Shown here in pieces: positions 27,172 to 35,271 of a stretch of DNA of 64,000 nucleotides (position 1 is the first letter of the stretch; every line of letters starts with the position of its first letter). Source of the DNA: Amycolatopsis alba DSM 44262 (lineage in GTDB: Bacteria > Actinomycetota > Actinomycetes > Mycobacteriales > Pseudonocardiaceae). The stretch covers positions 4,481,665 through 4,545,664 of the forward strand of contig NZ_KB913032.1 of the NCBI RefSeq assembly GCF_000384215.1, in the 5' to 3' direction. A program made the position numbers and the translations under genes. The notes below the pieces were generated by a model. The model worked only from the letters and a program-made list of their open reading frames with translations. It had not been told where the DNA came from and made no database searches.

Positions 27172-27198
27172 GGTGACCGGTGGGTACATTCTGTGTGC
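27172..27198 (+). promoter_or_regulatory. Upstream motif shared by the two ESX cassettes (copy B)
   Basis: GGTGACCGG followed by GGTACATTCTGTGTGC, 84 bases before the ATG at 27283. It matches the motif at 20785-20812 in sequence, internal spacing and distance to the first cassette gene. Confidence 0.55.
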
Positions 27199-27282
27199 AT
27201 ATGCGACGGCACCTGATGCCGCCGTCGTGCGTCGTAGGTAGGTCAACGAGGCGGATACAGCGGGACGAAGGGGGCACCGGTC

Positions 27283-27597
27283 ATGCCGGACGGGGGCTAC
27301 AAAGCCGATTCAGAGGCGATGCTCACGGCGTCGACGTCGTTGGATCGCGCGGCTCAGCACACGACGTCCGAGGCGGGGAAGGTCGGGCCGACCCAGGTCC
27401 AGCCCGCGGACTTCGGCCGGGTGCACAAGGACTACCAAAAGGGCTACGCCGCCGGGATCCTCGCCATTTCCGACGCGATGAAGGGCTACGCGGGCCAGCT
27501 CACCCAGCTCGCCGGCGGGGTCAGCACCGCGTCGACCCGCTACACCACATCCGACCAGGCGAACGCCGCGGCTGCCAACAAGGCGGGGACGCAATGA
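27283..27597 (+). CDS. Small WXG100-like protein, cassette B first gene
   Basis: The 104-aa helical product starts MPDGGYKADSEAMLTASTSL and has no Cys or signal peptide. The central DFGRVHKDYQKGYAAGI aligns with the cassette A small protein at 20888. The C-terminal helix is rich in Ala, Thr and Ser. GGACGAAGGGGG precedes ATG 27283. Its stop overlaps the next ATG by four bases (ATGA), implying coupled synthesis with the large partner. The absence of a clear W-x-G means the assignment rests on helical pattern, paralogy and context. Confidence 0.75.
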   Translation: MPDGGYKADSEAMLTASTSLDRAAQHTTSEAGKVGPTQVQPADFGRVHKDYQKGYAAGILAISDAMKGYAGQLTQLAGGVSTASTRYTTSDQANAAAANKAGTQ

Positions 27598-29984
27598 GCA
27601 AGTACACGTGGGAGCAGAAGAAGGCTCTGCTCGACGACCCGTACATCACGCAGGGCACCAAGAACGCGCTGATCTTCGGTGGGGACGCGGCCTACGAGAA
27701 GGCCATCGCCGAGCGTGACTCGAACGCGGCGGCGGACAAGAAACAGAAGTCCGCCGTGGAGAAGGCGGACAAGGATCTCGACTCCATGGCCAGGCCTGCC
27801 GCGGGCGGTGCGACGACCAAGTCCGATCAGGTGCTCGACCTCGGCAACCCGGCGCTGGACTTCTTCTCCGACTGGATCGAGCAGGTCTGGAACAAGATGC
27901 CGGACAAGCCGTCCGAGATGAACTACAAGACCGACATCTGGGACCGGTTCCACGAGAACCGCGAGATCAACTTCCAGGCGATGTTCGACGAGGTCGAGGA
28001 CCTCACCGACGCCAAGAAGGCCGTCGAGCAGACCGGGACCGACGCCACTTCGGCGCTGACCACGCTCTTCCACGATTGGAAGGGCGAGGGCGCGACGGCG
28101 GCGAAGGTCAAGTACGAGCAGCGGATCCAGCCTGACGCGAAGGAACTCGTCGCGCAGATGGACGGCGCCATCAAACTGGTGCCCGCGACGATCGACAAGA
28201 TCTACACCGCGCTCAAGCTGAAGGTCGACGAAACGCTGAAGCTGCGTGTCGACAAGGTCGCCACGGCGCCGCTGTTCACGGCGAAGCAGGTCGTCGAGAT
28301 CGCGAACGGCAAGGTCGACTCCAAAGACAAGCTCATGGACGTCGCGGTTTGGCTCGACTCCGCGTGCCCCGGCAACAACCTCGCCGACCGGTTGCGTCAC
28401 GACGACTGCGACCTGAACGACGGGAACAAGGAATACGCGATCGGGGCCGCGAAGCAGTGGCTGAAGGGGTCGTTCGCCACGGAGTTCGGCGAGCGGTTCG
28501 AGAACTTCAAGAAGCTCTGCAAGAACGCGACCGACACGATCAACACGCAGTACCACGAGCTTTCGCGGTTCATGGAGGACTACACGAACCCGTTCCCCGC
28601 GGCGGGATCCGAGAAGCCGCCGGGCAACCAGAAGCCGCCGGGCAGCGACGGAAACGGCAATGGCAACGGGACCCCGCCCGGTGGTGGCGGCGGAACTCCG
28701 CCCGGTGGCGGGGGTGGCACGCCTCCCGGCGGAGGTGGCGGCACGCCGCCGGCGGCCTCTGTCCCCGAGGCGCCGAAGCCGGAGGACAAGCCTGCCGATG
28801 GCACGAACCCGGTCACCGGGAAGCCGCTCGAACTGGACCCCGAGACCGGCAAGCCGTACCCGATCGACCCGGCGACGGGTGAGGCGATCAAGGACGGCAT
28901 CGACGGCCAGGACACCATGACCGTCGAAAAGGGCGACAACAAGATCGAGATGTCCGAGCCGGATAAAGACGGCAAAATGGATATCAAGGTCGACGACGGC
29001 AAAGGCAACGAGAAGGACTACAAGCTCGACTTCGACGACCCCAAGGGCGAAGAGGGCAAGGACGGCGAGAAGGCCAAGGACGGCAAGGACGGCGACTTCG
29101 GTCCGCAGGGTGCGGTCAAGGAAGGCGAGCCCGGCAAGGACGGCGTCTACCGGCCCGGCCCGGACGGCAAGATCCACATTCAGGACGGCAACCTGAAGAT
29201 CACCGCCGAGCAGCCGGACGGCCCGAACGGCCCGACCGTGGTGACCGTCGACGACGGCAAGGGTGAGCCGACCACCTACACCCTCGATGAAAAGGGTGAA
29301 AAGAAGGAACTCAAGCCCGGCGATGTCGTCCAGACCGACGACATCAAGAACGGCCTCGACGACCGGAATCCCGGTAATCCGCAGCCCGGAAAGCTCGACG
29401 AGGTCCGCACGATGCCCGCCCCGGCTGATGGCCTGGCCCCTCCTGGCGGTGGCGGCAGTGGCTTCAGCGCTCCGGGGGGCGTCGAGGTGGGCGTCGGCGC
29501 CGAAGGGACCGCCGCTGAGGCTTCCGGTGGTGCCGCGTCGGGCGCGGGTGGTGATGGCACCGTGCCGACGGCCAGTGGCGGCGGAGGCGGCGGCAGCTTC
29601 GAAGGCGCGCTCGGTGGCGTCGGCGAGGGTGGTTCGGCGGGGTCGCTGAACGAAGCCGGTTCGCTTGAGACGGGGAACCAGTCCGGGGGCGGCGCGCAGC
29701 CGGCCGCGGCCGATGCCGGTCTCGGGGCGGCTCCCGGCGGAATGGACCCGGCGCCCGCCGGTGCCGGGGCGGGTGCCTCTGGCTCGTCCGCCGGAATGGG
29801 CGGCATGATGGGTGGAATGGGTGCCATGGGCGGCGCGGCCGGTGGTGGCGGGGGTGACACGCAGCGCGGGTCGAGCCAGTACCGCGTCGAGGGTGGCATT
29901 TTCGAGACCAGTGGCGCGGGCGGCCGGATCAGCGGATCGCTCGACGACGAGGGCGGCGACCGTTCGATCAGCTACGAGCGATGA
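27594..29984 (+). CDS. Large WXG-domain protein with repeat-rich tail, cassette B
   Basis: This 796-aa paralogue of the cassette A large protein has a helical N-terminal part of about 335 residues with WKG at 162-164 (LFHDWKGEGATAAKVKY). A conserved helix with FENFKKLCKN follows. The linker has four GGGG(N/T)PP-type repeats. Then come the shared units PETGKPYPIDPATGEAIK, DKDGKMDIKVDDGKGNEK and GPDGKIHIQDGNLKITAE. The end carries GGMMGGMGAMGGAAGG, SQYRVEGGIFET and GRISGSLDDEG, matching cassette A. The middle is very Lys/Asp/Gly-rich. No signal peptide or enzymatic motif is visible. Export through the ESX system is the likely fate, by inference. Confidence 0.8.
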   Translation: MSKYTWEQKKALLDDPYITQGTKNALIFGGDAAYEKAIAERDSNAAADKKQKSAVEKADKDLDSMARPAAGGATTKSDQVLDLGNPALDFFSDWIEQVWNKMPDKPSEMNYKTDIWDRFHENREINFQAMFDEVEDLTDAKKAVEQTGTDATSALTTLFHDWKGEGATAAKVKYEQRIQPDAKELVAQMDGAIKLVPATIDKIYTALKLKVDETLKLRVDKVATAPLFTAKQVVEIANGKVDSKDKLMDVAVWLDSACPGNNLADRLRHDDCDLNDGNKEYAIGAAKQWLKGSFATEFGERFENFKKLCKNATDTINTQYHELSRFMEDYTNPFPAAGSEKPPGNQKPPGSDGNGNGNGTPPGGGGGTPPGGGGGTPPGGGGGTPPAASVPEAPKPEDKPADGTNPVTGKPLELDPETGKPYPIDPATGEAIKDGIDGQDTMTVEKGDNKIEMSEPDKDGKMDIKVDDGKGNEKDYKLDFDDPKGEEGKDGEKAKDGKDGDFGPQGAVKEGEPGKDGVYRPGPDGKIHIQDGNLKITAEQPDGPNGPTVVTVDDGKGEPTTYTLDEKGEKKELKPGDVVQTDDIKNGLDDRNPGNPQPGKLDEVRTMPAPADGLAPPGGGGSGFSAPGGVEVGVGAEGTAAEASGGAASGAGGDGTVPTASGGGGGGSFEGALGGVGEGGSAGSLNEAGSLETGNQSGGGAQPAAADAGLGAAPGGMDPAPAGAGAGASGSSAGMGGMMGGMGAMGGAAGGGGGDTQRGSSQYRVEGGIFETSGAGGRISGSLDDEGGDRSISYER

Positions 29985-30012
29985 TCGGTAGCCGGGGAAC
30001 GAGGGAGGACCG

Positions 30013-30549
30013 ATGAGCGCTGTTGACCGGCTGGCGGCCGCCATGTCCAGGCAGGACGCCGCCATCACGGAGCAGTTGGAGCAGCGCGGGCTGCGGGAAA
30101 AGCATCTCGCCGATGCCAAGTCCCAGGCGGTGGAGACCATGCAAAAGGACGCCGCCGTCCACGACAAGTACGCCGCCCACATGCAGGAACTGGGGAAGCG
30201 GAGCAAGGAGGCGGGTGGCTGGCTGACCGGCAAGACGACCGCCGACCGCAGCCACATGATCGGCTTCGACATCGAGGACGACGACAAGCCGGACGCCCGG
30301 TTCGCCGAATTCGGTGCCCGTCAGGGGACCGACACTTCGCGGCCGATGCCTCCGCCGCCGCCTCTTCCGGTCGCGCCGGGAGTGCCCGCGACCGTGGACG
30401 TCCCGCCGGCTGCGCCAGCGCCCACCGCCGCTCCGAGCGCCGGAGCACCCGAAGCGCCCGGCACGCCCGCGCGTCGTCGGGGTCGTCACGCTCGCGACAA
30501 GGGCTTCGACGACGACGACTTCTCGAACAACTCGTGGATGGTCGACTGA
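30013..30549 (+). CDS. Coiled-coil protein with Pro-rich region and DDDDF tail, cassette B
   Basis: The 178-aa protein starts with a charged helical segment (residues 1-75), continues with KEAGGW, an acidic IEDDDKPD patch and Pro/Ala-rich stretches, and ends with basic RRRGRHARDKG and then FDDDDFSNNSWMVD. Architecture and tail match the cassette A gene at 23711. GGGAGGACCG precedes ATG 30013, 28 bases after the large gene. It is the last gene before a strong terminator. Confidence 0.75.
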   Translation: MSAVDRLAAAMSRQDAAITEQLEQRGLREKHLADAKSQAVETMQKDAAVHDKYAAHMQELGKRSKEAGGWLTGKTTADRSHMIGFDIEDDDKPDARFAEFGARQGTDTSRPMPPPPPLPVAPGVPATVDVPPAAPAPTAAPSAGAPEAPGTPARRRGRHARDKGFDDDDFSNNSWMVD

Positions 30550-30567
30550 CCGCTTCACCGCACTTCA

Positions 30568-30599
30568 GGGCCCGGCTCACCAGAGCCGGGCCCTTCTTG
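30568..30599 (+). terminator. Intrinsic terminator after cassette B
   Basis: GGGCCCGGCTC pairs with GAGCCGGGCCC around an ACCA loop, followed by TTCTTG. Confidence 0.88.
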
Positions 30600-30615
30600 C
30601 TGCCCGGCCCCCGTC

Positions 30616-30753
30616 TCGACTTTCGCGGGCTAATCGCGATCTGGCGCGGTCGTGCCCTGGCTGGGGTCGTTTCGATGTTCGCGGGCTAATCGCGATCTGG
30701 TGCCGCCGCGCTCTGCTGGGCCCCGTTTCGACTTTCGCGGGCTAATCGCGATC
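30616..30753 (+). repeat. Three TAATCGCGAT repeats in direct array, 56-bp period
   Basis: Forward copies begin at 30616, 30672 and 30728, exactly 56 bases apart. The first and third are the ACTTT subtype and the middle one ATGTT. The third overlaps the TGA stop of the minus-strand hydrolase (30752-30754). The intervals of 30 bases are similar but not identical (CTGGcGCGGtCGtG versus CTGGTGCCGCCGCG), suggesting duplication of a larger unit. Confidence 0.93.
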
Positions 30754-31576
30754 AGGCGGCGGGTTCGTCCTGGACCTCGATCGGGGCGCGCTTGACGTCG
30801 GCGTCCAGCAGGGGCTGGTACTTCGTCGTCCCCGTCAGGTGCGTGAGGAAGAACGCGGTGAACAGCGCCCTCGTCAGCTGCTGGGTCCCGCGGTGCGGCT
30901 TCCCGTGCAGCAGCAGCTGGCTCCAGTGCCTGCCCTCGGTGACGCCGAGGTGCGAAGACTTCCCGAGCGTCCGCAGCTGGACCGGCCCGCCCCACGCGTC
31001 CGCGATGGCCTCGGCGTGCCCGACAGGCGGCGCGACGAGGTCTTCGCCAGCCGCGAGATGCAGGCCGGGCACGGTCACCGACCGGGCCGACACCGTCGCC
31101 GGCGGCAGCGTCTGCGCGGGGGTGATGGTCGCGACGGCGCGAATCTGCGGCCGGTCGTCGTTCTCGGCCGCCTGCGCGGCGGCCAACACCGCCGAACCGC
31201 CGCCCGTCGAGTGCCCCGCCAAGCCGAGTTTCGCCGGGTCGACGCTGATGCCGTCCGGTCCGAGGCGGACCGTCGTGATCAGGTCGAGCGTGGTGAGCAG
31301 GTCACCGGCCAGCAGCCGGTGCGACGGCAAAGGTCCGCGCTGGGTGGCCGGAGCCGCCGCGACGATGCCCCAGCTCGCGAGGTGCCGGAGCAGGTGCCGG
31401 TAGCTCCCGGTGGGCTGCAGCCAGCCGTGTCCGAACGCGATCGCGGGCAGACCGAGTCCGGAGCGGGGCGTGAACACGACACCGGGCAGTCCGACCAGGG
31501 CGAGGTTGCCGCGCAGCACCTCGTGCGGACCTGGGTGGGACAGCTCCGCGAGCAGCTGTTTGGGCTTGCTGGCCAT
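30752..31576 (-). CDS. Alpha/beta hydrolase, PAF-acetylhydrolase/cutinase-like
   Basis: The 274-aa product has the nucleophile elbow GHSTGGG at about residue 130, an oxyanion region AFGHGWLQPTG near residue 50, and a likely catalytic His late in the fold (SSHLG). No signal peptide is visible, so it is probably cytoplasmic. It resembles dienelactone-hydrolase and PAF-acetylhydrolase-type serine esterases; the substrate cannot be read from sequence. It starts at ATG 31576, and its TGA lies in the last repeat of the 30616 array. A much longer open frame upstream on this strand is a shadow of glmS and nnr. Confidence 0.85.
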   Translation of the reverse strand: MASKPKQLLAELSHPGPHEVLRGNLALVGLPGVVFTPRSGLGLPAIAFGHGWLQPTGSYRHLLRHLASWGIVAAAPATQRGPLPSHRLLAGDLLTTLDLITTVRLGPDGISVDPAKLGLAGHSTGGGSAVLAAAQAAENDDRPQIRAVATITPAQTLPPATVSARSVTVPGLHLAAGEDLVAPPVGHAEAIADAWGGPVQLRTLGKSSHLGVTEGRHWSQLLLHGKPHRGTQQLTRALFTAFFLTHLTGTTKYQPLLDADVKRAPIEVQDEPAA

Positions 31577-31628
31577 GCGCGTGACCTTACTGCCCGCACC
31601 CCCGTCCGGCCCGCGCGCCGCCCCGCGC

Positions 31629-31652
31629 ATCGCGATTAGCCCGCGAAAGTCG
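31629..31652 (-). repeat. Single TAATCGCGAT repeat between hydrolase and glmS
   Basis: This reverse copy lacks the outer GATC (GCATC instead) and lies in the 129-base spacer between divergent genes, 53 bases before the glmS start. Confidence 0.85.
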
Positions 31653-31705
31653 CACGCGGCCGCCCGGAAGACGGGGGCCGGATTTTCGTCGTTAGGCTGG
31701 CGGCC

Positions 31706-33568
31706 GTGTGTGGAATCGTGGGATACGTCGGACACCGCCCGGCCCTGGACGTCGTCATCGGCGGGCTTCGCCGGATGGAGTACCGCGGCTATGACTCGGC
31801 AGGCGTCGCCGTCCTCGACGGCGCAGGCGCGCTGAACGTCGAGCGCAAGGCGGGCCGCCTGGCCAACCTGGAGACCCAGCTCGACACAGTCGGCAGAGAC
31901 GCCTTCACCGGCACGGCCGGGATGGGCCACACCCGCTGGGCCACCCACGGCGCCCCGGTCGACCGCAACTCGCACCCGCACCGCGACGCCTCCCAGCGCG
32001 TCGCGGTCGTGCACAACGGCATCATCGAGAACTTCGCCGCCCTGCGTGCCGAGCTCGAGGCCGACAACGTCGAGATGGCGAGCGACACCGACTCCGAGAC
32101 CGCCGCGCACCTGATCTCCCGCGCCTACACCGAGGGCGACACGAAGGGCGACTTCCCGGCCAGCGTCGCCACGGTTTGCCGTCGTCTCGAGGGCGCGTTC
32201 ACCCTGGTCGTGACCATCGCCGACCAGCCGGACACCATCGTCGCCGCCCGCCGCTCCTCGCCGCTGGTCGTCGGCGTCGGCGAGGGCGAGCACTTCGTCG
32301 CCTCCGACGTCGCCGCGTTCATCGAGCACACCCGCGAGGCCGTCGAGCTCGGTCAGGACCAGCTCGTCGTGATCACCCGCGAGGGATACGAGGTCACCGA
32401 CTTCCACGGCGACGCCGCCCAGGCCAAGCCGTTCACCGTCGACTGGGACCTCTCGGCCGCGGAAAAGGGCGGCCACGAGTACTTCATGCTCAAGGAGATC
32501 GAGGAGCAGCCGGAAGCGCTGGCGAACACGCTGCGCGGTCACTTCGACGGCGGCCGGATCATCCTCGACGAGCAGCGCATCTCCGACCAGGACCTGCGTG
32601 ACGTCGACAAGGTCTTCGTCGTCGCCTGTGGTTCCGCGTACCACTCGGGCCTCGTCGCCAAATACGCCATCGAGCACTGGTGCCGTCTCCCGGTCGAGGT
32701 CGAGCTGGCCAGCGAGTTCCGCTACCGCGACCCGGTGCTGGACCGCGCGACCCTGGTCGTCGCCGTCTCCCAGTCGGGCGAGACCGCGGACACTCTCGAA
32801 GCCGTCCGTCACGCGCGCGAACAGAAGGCCCGCGTCCTGGCCGTCTGCAACACCAACGGCGCGCAGATCCCGCGCGAGTCCGACGCCGTCCTCTACACGC
32901 ACGCAGGTCCGGAGATCGGTGTCGCCTCGACCAAGGCGTTCCTCGCGCAGATCGCGGCGAACTACCTGGTCGGCCTGGCGCTCGCGCAGGCCCGCGGCAC
33001 CAAGTACCCGGACGAGGTCGCCCGCGAGTTCGCCGAGCTCGAAGCCATGCCCGCCGCGGTGCAGAAGGTCCTGTCCACTGTGGATCAGGTCCGCGATCTC
33101 GGCCGTCGGATCGCCGACTCGAAGGCCGTGCTGTTCCTCGGCCGCCACGTCGGTTTCCCGGTCGCCCTCGAAGGCGCGCTGAAGCTCAAGGAACTGGCGT
33201 ACATGCACGCCGAGGGTTTCGCCGCGGGAGAGCTCAAGCACGGTCCGATCGCGCTGATCGAAGAAGGCCTGCCCGTCGTCGTGGTGATGCCGTCGCCCAA
33301 GGGACGTGCGGTGCTGCATTCGAAGCTGGTGTCGAACATCAGCGAGATCCAGGCGCGCGGCGCCCGCACGATCGTGATCGCGGAGGAAGGCGACGAGACC
33401 GTCCGCCCGTTCGCCGACGAGCTGATCGAAATCCCGGCCGTCCCGACCCTGCTGCAGCCGCTGGTTTCCACCGTTCCGCTGCAGGTGCTGGCGGCCGAGA
33501 TCGCCCGCACGCGCGGGTACGACGTCGACAAGCCGCGTAACCTGGCGAAGTCGGTCACCGTCGAGTAG
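31706..33568 (+). CDS. glmS: Glutamine-fructose-6-phosphate aminotransferase
   Basis: GlmS makes glucosamine-6-phosphate from fructose-6-phosphate and glutamine, the entry step of UDP-GlcNAc synthesis. The N-terminal glutaminase starts with CGIVGYVG, where Cys2 is the nucleophile after Met removal, and contains HTRWATHG. Two SIS sugar-isomerase domains follow (ACGSAYHSGLVAKYAIE, SQSGETADTLEAV and LFLGRHVGFPVALEGALK). The C-terminus GYDVDKPRNLAKSVTVE is diagnostic. The length of 620 aa is usual. GTG 31706 is the start required by the Cys2 rule. No glmS ribozyme-like leader is seen, as expected for an actinobacterium. Confidence 0.97.
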   Translation: MCGIVGYVGHRPALDVVIGGLRRMEYRGYDSAGVAVLDGAGALNVERKAGRLANLETQLDTVGRDAFTGTAGMGHTRWATHGAPVDRNSHPHRDASQRVAVVHNGIIENFAALRAELEADNVEMASDTDSETAAHLISRAYTEGDTKGDFPASVATVCRRLEGAFTLVVTIADQPDTIVAARRSSPLVVGVGEGEHFVASDVAAFIEHTREAVELGQDQLVVITREGYEVTDFHGDAAQAKPFTVDWDLSAAEKGGHEYFMLKEIEEQPEALANTLRGHFDGGRIILDEQRISDQDLRDVDKVFVVACGSAYHSGLVAKYAIEHWCRLPVEVELASEFRYRDPVLDRATLVVAVSQSGETADTLEAVRHAREQKARVLAVCNTNGAQIPRESDAVLYTHAGPEIGVASTKAFLAQIAANYLVGLALAQARGTKYPDEVAREFAELEAMPAAVQKVLSTVDQVRDLGRRIADSKAVLFLGRHVGFPVALEGALKLKELAYMHAEGFAAGELKHGPIALIEEGLPVVVVMPSPKGRAVLHSKLVSNISEIQARGARTIVIAEEGDETVRPFADELIEIPAVPTLLQPLVSTVPLQVLAAEIARTRGYDVDKPRNLAKSVTVE

Positions 33569-33583
33569 AAGACCGGAGGCGTC

Positions 33584-35029
33584 GTGCAGGGAATCTGGAC
33601 CACGGAACGGATTCGCGCGGCGGAGGACCGGTTGCTCGCCGTCACGCCCGACGGCGAGCTCATGCGGCGCGCGGCTTTCGGCCTGTCGGTGCACGCCGCC
33701 GAAATGCTGGCCGAGCACACGGGTTCGGTGTCCGGACGGCGGGTGACACTGCTCGTCGGGTCGGGCAACAACGGCGGTGACGCCCTGTGGGCCGGCGCGT
33801 TCTTGCGTCGTCGCAACGTGGCCGTCTCGGCGATCCTGCTGAAGCCCGAACGCGCTCATGGTCCGGGTTTGGCTGCCTTGAAGCGATCCGGCGGCAAGGT
33901 GGTGTCCATTGAAGACGGTCCACAGTGGATTCGTCGAGCGGATCTCGTCATCGACGGGATCGTCGGCATTTCGGCGCGCGGGCCCTTGCGGGCGGAGGCC
34001 GCCGCGCTGCTGGAGCACGTGAGCTCGCCGGTGCTGGCCGTCGATCTGCCGAGCGGGGTGGATCCGGACACCGGTGCCGTCGACGGTCCGGCGGTCGTCG
34101 CCGACCGGACGGTCACCTTCGGCGCGCTCAAACCGGTGCACGCCCTCGCGCCCGAGTCCTGCGGCGAGATCGCCTTGGTGGACATCGGGCTGCGGCCGGA
34201 ACTCGGCGAGCCTGATCTGCGACGGCTGGACACGGCCGATGTCGCCGCGGCGTGGCCGACGCCCGGTCCGGACGACGACAAGTACAGCCAAGGCGTGGTC
34301 GGCGTCGCGGCCGGATCGGCGACGTATCCGGGGGCGGCCGTGCTCGCGGCCGGTGCCGCGGTGCGGGCGACGTCCGGGCTGGTGCGGTACGCCGGTCATG
34401 CCGCGGACGTGGTGCGCGGGCACTGGCCCGAGATCATCGCGACGGGTTCGGTGACGGACGCCGGACGGGTGCAGGCGTGGGTCGTCGGGCCGGGGATCGG
34501 CACCGGGCACGAGGGGCGGGAGGTGCTGCGGTTCGTGCTCGGGCGTGGCGTGCCGGTGTGCGCGGACGCGGACGCGACGACGATCATCGCGCGATCGCCC
34601 GACGTGCTCGACGCGCGGGATCCGGACACGCCGCTCGTGCTGACCCCGCACGCGGGGGAGTTCGAGCGGCTGATGGGTTCGCCGCCGGGGGCGGACCGGG
34701 TCGCGGCGGCGCGGTCGGCCGCGCGGAAGTACGACGCCGTCGTGCTCCTGAAGGGGCACTGCACGGTGGTCGCGGCGCCGGACGGGCGCGTGCTGGTGAA
34801 CACGCCGAGAGGATCGTGGCTCGCGACGGCCGGTTCGGGGGACGTGCTGTCCGGTCTGGTCGGCGCGCTGCTCGCCGCCGGGCTCGACCCGTGGCTGGCG
34901 GCCGGGGCCGCCGCGCACGTCCATTCGCTCGCCGGGTCCCTGGCCGCGGACGGCGCCCCCACCTCGGCGTCCGGCATCCTGAGCGCCGTCCCGGCCGCCA
35001 TCCGGGCCGCCCTCTCCCTGACCCCCTGA
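33584..35029 (+). CDS. nnr: Bifunctional NAD(P)H-hydrate epimerase/dehydratase
   Basis: The enzyme repairs hydrated NADH and NADPH. The N-terminal epimerase domain (YjeF_N) has GSGNNGGDALWAGAFL and VLAVDLPSGVDPDTG. The C-terminal ADP-dependent dehydratase shows VVGPGIGTG, PLVLTPHAGEFERL, VVLLKGHCTVVA and the ATP-site TAGSGDVLSGL. At 481 aa it has the length of a fused protein. GTG 33584 has GGAGG 6-7 bases upstream and lies 15 bases after glmS, so they are co-transcribed. In M. tuberculosis the orthologue Rv3433c is also in this neighbourhood. Confidence 0.95.
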   Translation: MQGIWTTERIRAAEDRLLAVTPDGELMRRAAFGLSVHAAEMLAEHTGSVSGRRVTLLVGSGNNGGDALWAGAFLRRRNVAVSAILLKPERAHGPGLAALKRSGGKVVSIEDGPQWIRRADLVIDGIVGISARGPLRAEAAALLEHVSSPVLAVDLPSGVDPDTGAVDGPAVVADRTVTFGALKPVHALAPESCGEIALVDIGLRPELGEPDLRRLDTADVAAAWPTPGPDDDKYSQGVVGVAAGSATYPGAAVLAAGAAVRATSGLVRYAGHAADVVRGHWPEIIATGSVTDAGRVQAWVVGPGIGTGHEGREVLRFVLGRGVPVCADADATTIIARSPDVLDARDPDTPLVLTPHAGEFERLMGSPPGADRVAAARSAARKYDAVVLLKGHCTVVAAPDGRVLVNTPRGSWLATAGSGDVLSGLVGALLAAGLDPWLAAGAAAHVHSLAGSLAADGAPTSASGILSAVPAAIRAALSLTP

Positions 35030-35042
35030 CCAGGGCCCCGTT

Positions 35043-35112
35043 TCGATGTTCGCCCCCTAATCGCGCTCTGCGGGCAGGTGCCATCAGATCGCGATTAGGC
35101 AGCGAACATCGA
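35043..35112. repeat. Inverted pair of TAATCGCGAT repeats with diverged cores
   Basis: The forward copy is 35043-35068 (ATGTT with CCCCC core) and the reverse copy 35087-35112 (ATGTT with GCTGCC core). The outer arms pair fully; the cores are mismatched at two or three positions. The pair lies after nnr and before the DeoR gene. Confidence 0.82.
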
Positions 35113-35202
35113 AACGGAGGGGGCAGGGGCGGGTGGCGGGGAAATATGAGAGTTATCGAGTTACGTGTTAACTCTGGGCGAATAATCTGGTAAGAAGCAG
35201 GT

Positions 35203-35271
35203 GTGAGCGCCGACACCCACCCCGCCGAGACCGTGAAGGTCCGGGTCGTGAACGGTGTCGCCCATGTCTAA
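35203..35271 (+). CDS. Possible 22-residue leader peptide before deoR
   Basis: A short open frame starts at GTG 35203 (MSADTHPAETVKVRVVNGVA followed by HV) and stops at 35269-35271, overlapping the DeoR start ATG 35264 by eight bases. It is too short to recognise. AAGAAGCAG upstream is a weak ribosome binding site. It may be a translational coupling device for the regulator, or chance. Confidence 0.3.
   Translation: MSADTHPAETVKVRVVNGVAHV

Noticed and set aside
30616..30753. CRISPR-like array (26-bp repeats, 30-bp spacers)
   Set aside because: Only three units, the repeat is scattered across the window in both orientations and inside genes, the spacers resemble each other, and no cas gene is present.
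30752..34924. A 1390-residue minus-strand frame opposite glmS and nnr
   Set aside because: High-GC antisense frame without domain character; only the last 274 residues form a real hydrolase.
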